A stretch of 64,000 bases of DNA from Aureimonas psammosilenae (GTDB lineage: Bacteria > Pseudomonadota > Alphaproteobacteria > Rhizobiales > Rhizobiaceae), in contig NZ_WEZG01000001.1 in the NCBI RefSeq assembly GCF_009176975.1, positions 248,001 through 312,000 of the forward strand, given 5' to 3'. The translations under genes and the position numbers were made by a program. Numbering within the stretch: the stretch's first letter is position 1; the number at the start of each line of letters is the position of its first letter. Below are positions 1 to 7,995 of this stretch, in pieces. Under the pieces are notes generated by a model. That model had not been told where the DNA came from. It made no database searches and worked only from the letters and a program-made list of their open reading frames with translations.

Positions 1-398
1 CATTGCGGATGCTGGCGCACCATGAAGGCCTCGAGAATCTGGGCGCCGCTCTTCTCGCGTGCCACCAGGAGCGTTTCGGCCTCGGCGGCGGTGAGCGCGA
101 CCGGCTTCTCGCAAAGAACGTGCTTGCCCGCTTCCAGCGCCTTCACCGCCCAAGGCGCATGGAGATGGTTCGGCAGCGGGATATAGACCGCATCGACGTC
201 CGGGTCGGCCAAAAGCGCCTCGTAGGAGCCGTGCGCGGTCTTGAAGCCGAAGCGCCGGGCGGCCTCTTCGGCGGCTTCCGGCCGGCGGGAAGCGATGGCC
301 TGGAGCACCGCGCCTCGCGCGCGTCCGATGCCCGGGATCACCTTGTCCAGGGCGATCTTCGCCGTGCCCAGAACCCCCCAGCGCACCGTCTTTTCCAT
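1..398 (-). CDS. Gfo/Idh/MocA-family oxidoreductase, N-terminal part
   Basis: Cut by the left window edge; 132 codons of the N-terminus are visible, read leftward from the ATG at 396-398. The protein opens with a Rossmann NAD(P)-binding segment (VRWGVLGTAKIA) and carries the family motifs DAVYIPLPNHLH and AGKHVLCEKP, whose EKP lysine is the usual catalytic residue of this superfamily. The best match by pattern is the glucose-fructose oxidoreductase / D-xylose dehydrogenase branch, enzymes that oxidise or reduce a sugar or cyclitol hydroxyl with NAD(P). The substrate cannot be read from this fragment. The 207 bases to the next gene on the right hold an AT-rich stretch around 465-505 that could contain its promoter; no clear element was recognised there. 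Confidence 0.85.
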   Translation of the reverse strand, partial: MEKTVRWGVLGTAKIALDKVIPGIGRARGAVLQAIASRRPEAAEEAARRFGFKTAHGSYEALLADPDVDAVYIPLPNHLHAPWAVKALEAGKHVLCEKPVALTAAEAETLLVAREKSGAQILEAFMVRQHPQ

Positions 399-605
399 GA
401 CGAAACCCCCCGTTCGCGCGCGTTCTACGGCCAAAACAGGAGCCGGCTCAAGGTGGCGCGCTCATTAAAATTTTCTGAATCCTTCAAGAGTTTGATGTCG
501 TTACAGCTTCGAGCGTGATCCAGTTTCGGGCAAGGTTCGCTGCCTTGCTTCTTCGGCTCGATCGTCCACTTTGGCGTCCGGGGCTGAAGAACGAGGGGAA
601 CTGCG

Positions 606-821
606 ATGCATCAATCGCTGACGATCATTCTCGCCGATTATCTGACGGGGCGGATCTCGACCACGGAGGCTTTGAAGCGTTCGAACTGTCAGGCGGTGGA
701 CGATCTCGTGCGTGCCGCGCGCACCGAAGGGGACGAGATCGACGAGCATGCCGAGCGTCGCCGACGCAACATCGCGCTGCTGCGCACCGTGACGAGCGGA
801 CGGGTCGGCGGGTTTAAGTAA
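606..821 (+). CDS. small hypothetical protein
   Basis: A 71-residue ORF with a good ribosome-binding site (gagggg, seven bases before the ATG) placed just ahead of gapR and in the same direction. The protein is hydrophilic and Arg/Glu-rich, appears mainly helical, and has no signal peptide or membrane segment. I do not recognise a family. It may be co-transcribed with gapR, since only 57 bases separate them. Support rests on the binding site, the compact helical composition and the lack of a better ORF here; it could still be a chance ORF in GC-rich DNA. Confidence 0.5.
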   Translation: MHQSLTIILADYLTGRISTTEALKRSNCQAVDDLVRAARTEGDEIDEHAERRRRNIALLRTVTSGRVGGFK

Positions 822-878
822 CCGCTTAACCTTCGCCTGCGATGACTGCTCCCGCCAGATTTCAAGGAAGGAGCAACC

Positions 879-1157
879 ATGAACGAGATGAGCGATGTGG
901 CGACGGCTTCCGGGGGCCGCATCCGTTCCTTCGTGGAGCGGGTCGAGCAACTCGAACAGGAGATCGCCGAGCTGAACGAAGGCAAGAAGGAAGTCTTCGC
1001 CGAGGCCAAGGGCGAGGGCTTCGACATCAAGATCCTGAAGGAGATCATCAAGCTCCGCAAACAGGACCAGGACGAGCGCGACGAGCACGAAACGCTGCTG
1101 GACCTCTACATGCGGGCCATGGACGAAGCTGAGGAGCCGGTCGCCAAGGCCGCCTGA
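879..1157 (+). CDS. gapR: GapR-family nucleoid-associated DNA-binding protein (DUF2312)
   Basis: 92 residues. It has the typical DUF2312 pattern: a short tail, then RIRSFVERVEQLEQEIAELN as a coiled-coil helix, the KEVFAEAKGEGFDIKILKEI stretch, and KLRKQDQDERDEHETLLDLY. In Caulobacter GapR is a dimeric or tetrameric clamp that encircles overtwisted DNA ahead of replication and transcription and stimulates gyrase and topoisomerase IV. Length and motif order match full-length family members. The start is fixed by aaggaggag-like spacing (aaggaaggagcaacc before ATG). An intrinsic terminator follows the gene directly, so it ends its transcription unit. Confidence 0.93.
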   Translation: MNEMSDVATASGGRIRSFVERVEQLEQEIAELNEGKKEVFAEAKGEGFDIKILKEIIKLRKQDQDERDEHETLLDLYMRAMDEAEEPVAKAA

Positions 1158-1182
1158 ACAAGCGTCCCGAACGCCATGCAAC

Positions 1183-1215
1183 GGCCCCGCCACCAAAGCG
1201 GGGCCTTCGCTTTTT
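1183..1215 (+). terminator. rho-independent terminator of gapR
   Basis: Perfect 8-bp stem GGCCCCGC (1183-1190) / GCGGGGCC (1198-1205) with a seven-base loop, followed by a tail that ends in five T residues (1211-1215). It separates gapR from gnd. Confidence 0.85.
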
Positions 1216-1298
1216 CACCGGCTGGCGAAGGGCGTCCCGTTGACGCGGCGGGGTCCGCCCCATAACCCTCCGCCAGTCATCACCAGGGGAGGCGTGCG

Positions 1299-2726
1299 AT
1301 GAGCGAGGCCAAGGCCGATATCGGCGTTTTGGGCATGGGAACGATGGGCGCGATGCTGGCGCTCAACATCGCGGAGGAAGGGTTCGAAACGGCCCTCTTC
1401 AACCGAACGACATCGAAAGCGTTCGGTGTGCGCGACGACAACCCGGAGCTGGCCGAAAAGCTGCATCCGCAGGAAACGCTGGAAGCCTTCGTCCAATCGC
1501 TGAAGACGCCGCGCGTCGTCTTGATCATGGTCAATGCCGGCAAGCCGGTGGACGAGCAGATCGAGCATCTGAAGCCGCTTCTCGCACAAGGCGACATCGT
1601 GATCGACGGCGGCAATGCCGACTTCAACGACACGGTTCGCCGCAACAAGGCGATGGACGGCAGCGGCATCCATTTCGTCGGCATGGGCGTGTCGGGCGGC
1701 GAACTCGGCGCGCGCCACGGCCCCTCCATCATGGTGGGCGGCGACAAGGCCGTGTGGGAGCGCCTGGCGCCGATCCTCAAACCCGTCGCCGCGCAGTATG
1801 ACGGTGCTCCTTGCGTCGCCTGGCTCGGCACCGACGGCGCGGGCCATTTCGTCAAGACGATCCACAACGGCATCGAATATGCCGACATGCAGATGATCGC
1901 CGAGGTCTACGGCATCCTGCGCGATGGCGCAGGAATGAGCGCGCCGGACATGGGACGCGTTTTCGCCGACTGGAACACGCGCGGCCTCCAATCCTACCTC
2001 ATCGAGATCACCGCGACGGTTCTGGCTGAGAACGACCCCGAAACGGGCAAGCCGCTCGTCGACCTCATCGTCGACGAAGCGGGGCAGAAGGGCACGGGGC
2101 GCTGGTCGGTGATCGAGGCGCAGAAGCTCGGCATCGGCGCGACCACGCTGGAATCGGCCGTGTCGGCGCGCGGCGTATCCTCGCGGCGCAAGGAGCGGGC
2201 GGACGCCGAGAAGATCTACGGCACGCTCGACCTCGCCCCCGCCGATTTCCGTGCCGACGCGGAAGGCTTGAAGGAACTCGAAGAAGCGCTGGAAACCGCC
2301 AAGATCATCGCCTACGCGCAGGGCTATGCGATCATGGCTGCGGCGAGCCAGGAGTGGAAATGGAACCTGCCGCTCGGCGACATCGCCCGCATCTGGCGCG
2401 CCGGCTGCATCATCCGCTCGAACTTCCTGGATGACATCGCGAAAGCCTACGAGAGCGGCGAGACCGTCATCAACCTTCTCCAGACGCCGACCTTCTCGGG
2501 CCGCGTTTCGAAAGGCCAGGCGGCGCTGCGCCGCGTCGTGTCGAAGGCGGTGCTTTCGGGCGTGCCGGTGCCGGCGCTGGCCGCCGCCTTGTCCTATTTC
2601 GACGATTATCGCCGGGCGCGCGGCACGACCAACCTGACGCAAGGCCAGCGCGACCTGTTCGGCGCGCACACCTTCAACCGCTTCGACAAGGACGGCGCCC
2701 AGCACCACCACTGGCCGGCGGTCTGA
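1299..2726 (+). CDS. gnd: 6-phosphogluconate dehydrogenase, decarboxylating
   Basis: 475 residues, the usual size of the long homodimeric form. It converts 6-phosphogluconate and NADP+ to ribulose 5-phosphate, CO2 and NADPH in the cytosolic oxidative pentose phosphate pathway. Visible signatures: N-terminal nucleotide-binding GMGTMGAMLALNIAEEG, the DGGNADFNDT substrate loop, the GMGVSGGELGARHGPSIMVGG stretch, and catalytic HFVKTIHNGIEYADMQ with Lys and His-Asn. The all-helical C-terminal half ends in the family-typical FGAHTFNRFDKDG and a short HHHW tail. A ggggagg ribosome-binding site precedes the ATG. A gluconolactonase gene follows, so both genes may feed hexonate into the same route, though the lactonase is exported. 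Confidence 0.97.
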   Translation: MSEAKADIGVLGMGTMGAMLALNIAEEGFETALFNRTTSKAFGVRDDNPELAEKLHPQETLEAFVQSLKTPRVVLIMVNAGKPVDEQIEHLKPLLAQGDIVIDGGNADFNDTVRRNKAMDGSGIHFVGMGVSGGELGARHGPSIMVGGDKAVWERLAPILKPVAAQYDGAPCVAWLGTDGAGHFVKTIHNGIEYADMQMIAEVYGILRDGAGMSAPDMGRVFADWNTRGLQSYLIEITATVLAENDPETGKPLVDLIVDEAGQKGTGRWSVIEAQKLGIGATTLESAVSARGVSSRRKERADAEKIYGTLDLAPADFRADAEGLKELEEALETAKIIAYAQGYAIMAAASQEWKWNLPLGDIARIWRAGCIIRSNFLDDIAKAYESGETVINLLQTPTFSGRVSKGQAALRRVVSKAVLSGVPVPALAAALSYFDDYRRARGTTNLTQGQRDLFGAHTFNRFDKDGAQHHHWPAV

Positions 2727-2746
2727 CGCTCGCGAATAAGTTGACC

Positions 2747-2823
2747 GTTCCGGCCCTGGATCGCTCGGGCCGGAACCACAGTTTCCCCGCCGACTTGCCC
2801 TGATCGGGCGATTGGCGGGGAAA
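2747..2823 (+). promoter_or_regulatory. tandem strong hairpins covering the ribosome-binding site of the gluconolactonase gene
   Basis: Hairpin 1: perfect 10-bp stem GTTCCGGCCC (2747-2756) / GGGCCGGAAC (2767-2776). Hairpin 2: perfect 10-bp stem TTTCCCCGCC (2782-2791) / GGCGGGGAAA (2814-2823) with an inner GCCC/GGGC stem (2797-2800, 2806-2809). The right arm of hairpin 2 contains the gggga ribosome-binding site of the ATG at 2829. Neither stem is followed by a T run, so read-through with limited translation is as likely as termination. Confidence 0.55.
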
Positions 2824-2828
2824 GCTTC

Positions 2829-3824
2829 ATGGCAGGATACGACCGGCGCGACATCCTGAAACTGGGCTTGGGCAGCGCCATTCTAGCCGCGATGCCGAGA
2901 ATCGCCGAGGCCGCCCCGCTCGTGCGGGTGGACGACCCGGAACTCGCATCCGTCATCGACCCCACCGCGCGCGCCCGAACCATCTTCGAAGGCGGCAAAT
3001 GGTGCGAAGGCACCTGCTACGTGCCGGCACTCGCCGGCCTCGTCTTCAGCGACGTGAAATCGAACCGGCTTTGGCTGGTGAAGGACGACGGCTCGCGCGA
3101 GCCCTATCGCGACCCTTCCAATAATTCCAACGGCAATGTGCTCGACGCGGAAGGCCGGCTCGTCACCTGCGAGCACCGCACCCGCCGCGTGGTGCGGCAG
3201 GAAAAGGACGGGACGCTGACGACCCTTGCCGAAACGTTCGAGGGCAAGCGCCTGAACTCTCCCAACGACGCGGTTCTGGCTCCTGATGGCGCGATCTGGT
3301 TCACCGATCCGACCTACGGCATCACGCAACCGGCGGAAGGCATCCTTGCCGAACCGGAACAAACGGCGCGGCGGGTCTACCGCATCGATCCGTCCGGGCG
3401 GTTGGAGGCCAAGAGCGACGCCTTCGACCAACCGAACGGCATCGGTTTCTCGCCGGACGGGCGCGTCCTCTACGTGTCGGAAACGGGCGGCGGCGCGAAC
3501 CCGGAAGGGGCGCGCGGCATCCATGCCTTCGATGTCTCGGCGGAAGGAAACTTGAGCGGCAAGCGTATTTTCGCGGCCTATGACAGCGGCGTGCCGGACG
3601 GGCTGGCGGTGGATGTGGAAGGCCGCGTCTATGCTGCCTCCGGGGACGGCGTGCGGATTTACGGGAGCGACGGCCGGATGCTCGGGCGGATCGCGACGGC
3701 CAAGACCGTCGGCAACCTCGCCTTCGGCGGACCTGACGGGCGCCGGCTCTTCATCGCCGCGACCGACGTGATCCAAGTGATCGACATGAAAGTGGCGGGC
3801 GTCGAATGGCTCGGCCGGAAATGA
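2829..3824 (+). CDS. exported SMP-30/gluconolactonase-family protein
   Basis: 331 residues. The N-terminus (DRRDILKLGLGSAILAA) is a twin-arginine signal with an RR-D-I-L-K core, so the protein is probably exported folded to the periplasm. The rest is a six-bladed beta-propeller of the SMP-30/gluconolactonase/LRE family, with LNSPNDAVLAPDGAIWFTDP, DQPNGIGFSPDGRVLYVSET and VPDGLAVDVEGRVYAAS; the Asn and Asp of these blades normally bind the divalent metal that activates water for lactone hydrolysis. Likely substrate is glucono-1,5-lactone or another aldonolactone formed by a periplasmic dehydrogenase; this is inferred from family only. It overlaps or abuts the next gene, a second exported propeller, so the two are probably one operon. 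Confidence 0.88.
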   Translation: MAGYDRRDILKLGLGSAILAAMPRIAEAAPLVRVDDPELASVIDPTARARTIFEGGKWCEGTCYVPALAGLVFSDVKSNRLWLVKDDGSREPYRDPSNNSNGNVLDAEGRLVTCEHRTRRVVRQEKDGTLTTLAETFEGKRLNSPNDAVLAPDGAIWFTDPTYGITQPAEGILAEPEQTARRVYRIDPSGRLEAKSDAFDQPNGIGFSPDGRVLYVSETGGGANPEGARGIHAFDVSAEGNLSGKRIFAAYDSGVPDGLAVDVEGRVYAASGDGVRIYGSDGRMLGRIATAKTVGNLAFGGPDGRRLFIAATDVIQVIDMKVAGVEWLGRK

Positions 3825-3844
3825 ACGAGGAAAGGCCGATCGCC

Positions 3845-5029
3845 ATGGTGCTGAAGCGTCGGGAACTCATCGCGGGCGCGCTCAGTGGGGCTGCCGTGCT
3901 GCCGTTGATGGGCGGCGCGATGGCGCAGGAAACAGGCGCAGGTGCCGAGGCGACCGAAGCGAGACCCGCCGGCGAGATGGAACTGTTCCGCCTTGCCGCC
4001 GCGCCTTCGACGCCGACCGGCATCGCGGTCTCGGCCGAGGGACGCGTCTTCGTGTTCATGCCGCGCTTCAACGCGGACGTGCCCTATACGGTCGGCGAAG
4101 TGGCGGGAGACGGCTCCGTCACGGCCTATCCCGATGCGGAAACGAACCGCCCCGATCCCTCCAAGCCGCAAAGCGCTTTGTTTCACGTGCCGAACGGAGT
4201 CTTCGGGCCGGATGGCAAGACGCTTTGGCTTCTCGACGCGGCCCTGCCGGACGGGTCCGGCCCACCGGTGGACGGTGGGGCGAAGCTTGTGGAAATCGAC
4301 CTTGCCACAAACAAGCCGACCCGCGTCGTGCCGCTCGGGGCGGGGGTCGCCAAGACCTCGTCCTTGAACGACCTTCGCGTCGGGCGGCTGGACGGGATCA
4401 ACGTCGCCTTCGTCACCGACCAGGGCCAGGACGGGGAGGGCGCGATCATCGCCGTGAACCTCGATTCCGGCGCTGTGCTGCGCCGGCTGGCCGGACATGC
4501 CAGCACCAAATCGCAGGAAAAGCTGGTGAAGTTCGTGGAGCACCGCCCGGTGATGCTGCAAAAAGGCGATGCGCCTCCGCAAGCGCCGAAGGGCGGGGCG
4601 AACGGCATCGCGCTTTCGCCGGACGGCAAGCGTCTTTACTACGCGCCGCTGATGGGCCGCCATTTGTATGCGGCTTCCACCGACGATCTCCTGATCCCTG
4701 GCGTGTCAGACGACGAGATCGCGGCCGGCGTCAAGGATCTCGGCGAGAAAGGCATGACCGGGGGCCTCGCGGCGGATTCGAAGGACCGCGTCTATCTGGC
4801 GCTTCAGGAGCAGAACGCGGTCGGTCGCCGGAGCACGGACGGCACGATCGAGGTCATCGGCTCCGATTCACGCCTCATCTGGGCCGACACCTTCTCCATC
4901 ACGCCGGATGGCTGGCTTTATATCAACGGCGCACAGGTCAATCGCCGCCCCGAATACAACCGCGGCCAAGACCTGCAGAAGCCGCCTTATGCGATCCTTC
5001 GCATCAAGATCGACGCCGGCCCCGCCTGA
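3845..5029 (+). CDS. exported Yellow/major royal jelly protein-family beta-propeller
   Basis: 394 residues from the chosen start. In-frame ATGs exist at 3806, 3821 and 3845; the last is preceded at good distance by gaggaaagg (3827-3835) and gives a compact signal, LKRRELIAGALSGAAVLPLMGGAMAQ-like, with two arginines suggesting Tat export. The body carries marks of the bacterial royal-jelly/Yellow family: FHVPNGVFGPDGKTLWLLD, SLNDLRVG, ANGIALSPDGKRLYYAPLMG plus LYAAST, GMTGGLAADSKDRVYL and a final WADTFSITPDGWLYI. Some members are annotated as gluconolactonases, but no catalytic role is established for bacterial members, so the function is unknown. It is translationally coupled to the gluconolactonase gene upstream. 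Confidence 0.8.
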   Translation: MVLKRRELIAGALSGAAVLPLMGGAMAQETGAGAEATEARPAGEMELFRLAAAPSTPTGIAVSAEGRVFVFMPRFNADVPYTVGEVAGDGSVTAYPDAETNRPDPSKPQSALFHVPNGVFGPDGKTLWLLDAALPDGSGPPVDGGAKLVEIDLATNKPTRVVPLGAGVAKTSSLNDLRVGRLDGINVAFVTDQGQDGEGAIIAVNLDSGAVLRRLAGHASTKSQEKLVKFVEHRPVMLQKGDAPPQAPKGGANGIALSPDGKRLYYAPLMGRHLYAASTDDLLIPGVSDDEIAAGVKDLGEKGMTGGLAADSKDRVYLALQEQNAVGRRSTDGTIEVIGSDSRLIWADTFSITPDGWLYINGAQVNRRPEYNRGQDLQKPPYAILRIKIDAGPA

Positions 5030-5068
5030 CGTCGACGGCGGAACGGCGCGAAGGGCGAGAGCCTGGAA

Positions 5069-5102
5069 CAGCCCCGCGCCGATCTTCTCCGCGCAGGGGC
5101 TG
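5069..5102. terminator. hairpin between convergent genes
   Basis: Stem CAGCCCC (5069-5075) / GGGGCTG (5096-5102), with a GCG/CGC pair inside, lies in the 93-base gap where rightward transcription of the propeller genes meets leftward fghA. There is no clear T run on either side, so terminator function is likely from position only. Confidence 0.45.
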
Positions 5103-5122
5103 AGTCGGCAAGGGACGGTTCG

Positions 5123-5959
5123 TCAGGCCTTCAAACGCTCCGCGTGCCAAAGGAGATGGTCGGCCATGAAGGTGGAGATGAAGTTGTAGGAATGGTCGTA
5201 GCCCTCGCGCATGTTGAGGGTCAGCGGAATGCCGGCCTTCTCGCAAGCCTGCTTCAGGAGCTGCGGCCGCAGGCCATCGTCCAGGAACTCGTCGGCCGTG
5301 CCCTGGTCCACCAGGAACTCGCGGAAGCGGTGGCCGTCCTCGATGAGGAGCGTCGCGTCGTAGGGGCGCCAGGAGGACAGGTTGCGGCCGAGATATTTCT
5401 CGAAGGCGGGGCGCGACCAGCCGGCGGTGGTGGGCTGCACGATGGGGGCAAGCGCCGAGGCGCTCCGGAAGCGCTCCGGGTGCTTCAAGGCGATGGTCAA
5501 GGCGCCGTGCCCGCCCATGGAATGGCCCATGATCGCCTGACGGTTCAGATCCGCCGGGAAGTTGACGGCGAGATAGGCAGGCAACTCGTCCGTCAGGTAG
5601 GAATACATCCGGTAGTTCCGCTCAAACGGTGCCTGCGTCGCATCGAGATAGAAGCCCGCACCGGAGCCGAATTTCCAGTTGTCCTTCTCGTCCGGCACGT
5701 CGGCCCCGCGCGGGCTCGTATCGGGCAGGACGATCATCAGCCCAAGCTCGGCGGCGGCGCGGCGGTACTCGGCCTTGTCCATCGCGTTCTGGTGGGTGCA
5801 GGTGAGGCCCGACAGGAACCACACCACCGGCACGCGGCCCTTCGAGGCCTGCGGCGGCACGAAGACCGCGAAGTTCATGACCGTGTCGGTGGAGCGCGAA
5901 TGGTGGCGGTAGACGCCCTGCGTGCCGCCATGCGCCTTCGCGGTGGAGAGGGTTTCCAT
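5123..5959 (-). CDS. fghA: S-formylglutathione hydrolase
   Basis: 278 residues, the normal size. The enzyme hydrolyses S-formylglutathione to formate and glutathione, the step after FrmA in glutathione-dependent formaldehyde removal. It has an esterase D-type alpha/beta fold: oxyanion region WFLSGLTCTHQN, nucleophile Ser in GHSMGGHGALT, acid in the FLDDGLRPQ segment and catalytic His in GYDHSYNFIS. The ATG at 5957-5959 has an aggaacgg ribosome-binding site. It is the last gene of a leftward series frmA, GNAT, brnA, fghA; the brnA gene splits the two pathway genes, which in most genomes are adjacent. Confidence 0.96.
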   Translation of the reverse strand: METLSTAKAHGGTQGVYRHHSRSTDTVMNFAVFVPPQASKGRVPVVWFLSGLTCTHQNAMDKAEYRRAAAELGLMIVLPDTSPRGADVPDEKDNWKFGSGAGFYLDATQAPFERNYRMYSYLTDELPAYLAVNFPADLNRQAIMGHSMGGHGALTIALKHPERFRSASALAPIVQPTTAGWSRPAFEKYLGRNLSSWRPYDATLLIEDGHRFREFLVDQGTADEFLDDGLRPQLLKQACEKAGIPLTLNMREGYDHSYNFISTFMADHLLWHAERLKA

Positions 5960-6007
5960 CGTATCCGTTCCTGGGATTGTCGAATGATCGGGTCTTGCGG
6001 GTTCGGC

Positions 6008-6274
6008 TCAGGCGGCGCCCTTGCCGATCCATTCCTTCAGCGCCTGGTTGACGCGGGTCTGCCATCCCCGGCCGCTGGCGCGCAATGCGGCCACCACGTC
6101 CCCGTCGAGCCGGAGCGTCACGCGCTGCTTCGGGTGTTCGACGGGCGGCCGGCCGCGGCTGATCAGCCGCCCGTTCTCGTGGACATCGGCGCGGGCGAAC
6201 CATTCGTCGTCGAGTTCCGGAGCGTCGTCGCGATTGTCCGGAGAATATGCGGGTGTCTTGCGGTTCGCGTTCAT
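6008..6274 (-). CDS. orphan BrnA-family antitoxin
   Basis: 88 residues with the BrnA pattern: an acidic N-terminal toxin-binding region (DDAPELDDEWFARADVHENG) followed by a ribbon-helix-helix DNA-binding segment, KQRVTLRLDGDVVAALRASG and GWQTRVNQALKEWI. BrnA normally neutralises the BrnT RNase and represses the brnTA operon from a brnT-brnA arrangement. No brnT ORF is present on either side: the 75 bases upstream run directly into the GNAT gene. A TTGACT hexamer on the minus strand at about 6348-6353 with an AT-rich segment 17 bases further down may be its promoter. It may act on a distant toxin or as a plain regulator of the neighbouring formaldehyde genes. Confidence 0.82.
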   Translation of the reverse strand: MNANRKTPAYSPDNRDDAPELDDEWFARADVHENGRLISRGRPPVEHPKQRVTLRLDGDVVAALRASGRGWQTRVNQALKEWIGKGAA

Positions 6275-6349
6275 GTCGGAGCCTTTGCGGCGTCACATGG
6301 CTGAGAAGACGGTCGGTGCAAGGATTATTCGTACCGACATTTATTCAAG

Positions 6350-6805
6350 TCAAGCACCTGACCGGCGCATGTCGACATGGGGGATGCCGTCTTCGAGATA
6401 GGGCTCGCCTTCGGGCCGGAAGCCGTGGCGGGCATAGAAGGCCTGGAGATGGCTCTGCGCCGAAAGCACGATCCCGGCACCAGGGAAACGGCCCTCGCAG
6501 AAGGCGATGGCCTCGCGCATCATGGCGTGTCCGAGGCCGGTGCCGCGATGATCGGGGGCGATCGCCAGCCGTCCGATCCGTGCGGCGGGCTCGGTTGCGT
6601 CCGGTCCGAAGACCCGGAGGCAGCCGGCGAGCGCAGGTCCAGCGAGGCAAAGGAGATGCGTCGCTTCCGGGTCCTTGCCGTCGATCTCGGGAAAGGCGCA
6701 ACGCTGCTCCACCACGAAGGTGTCGCAGCGCAGTTTCAGGAGGTCGTGGAGTTCGCGCGGCTGCAGCGCCTCGAACTCCCGCCAGCGCCATTCGGTCTCG
6801 GCCAT
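6350..6805 (-). CDS. GNAT-family N-acetyltransferase (ElaA-like)
   Basis: 151 residues. The order of motifs is that of the ElaA branch of the GNAT superfamily: RELHDLLKLRCDTFVVEQRCAFPEIDGKD near the N-terminus, then the acetyl-CoA pyrophosphate loop IAPDHRGTGLGHAMM and the late LQAFYARHGFRPEGE. It should transfer an acetyl group from acetyl-CoA to an amine in the cytosol; the substrate is unknown. Its ATG lies five bases after the frmA stop, so it is almost certainly co-transcribed with frmA. A GAGG sequence touches the start codon, which is unusually close, so translation may depend on coupling to frmA. Confidence 0.85.
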   Translation of the reverse strand: MAETEWRWREFEALQPRELHDLLKLRCDTFVVEQRCAFPEIDGKDPEATHLLCLAGPALAGCLRVFGPDATEPAARIGRLAIAPDHRGTGLGHAMMREAIAFCEGRFPGAGIVLSAQSHLQAFYARHGFRPEGEPYLEDGIPHVDMRRSGA

Positions 6806-6810
6806 CCTCG

Positions 6811-7923
<1,113 letters not shown>

Positions 7924-7995
7924 CTGCTTCTCCCGGTGCCAAGATCCAAGTTGCGCGCAGTCATGGACTTGGCCGCGCCGGGACGCAAGCGCCGA

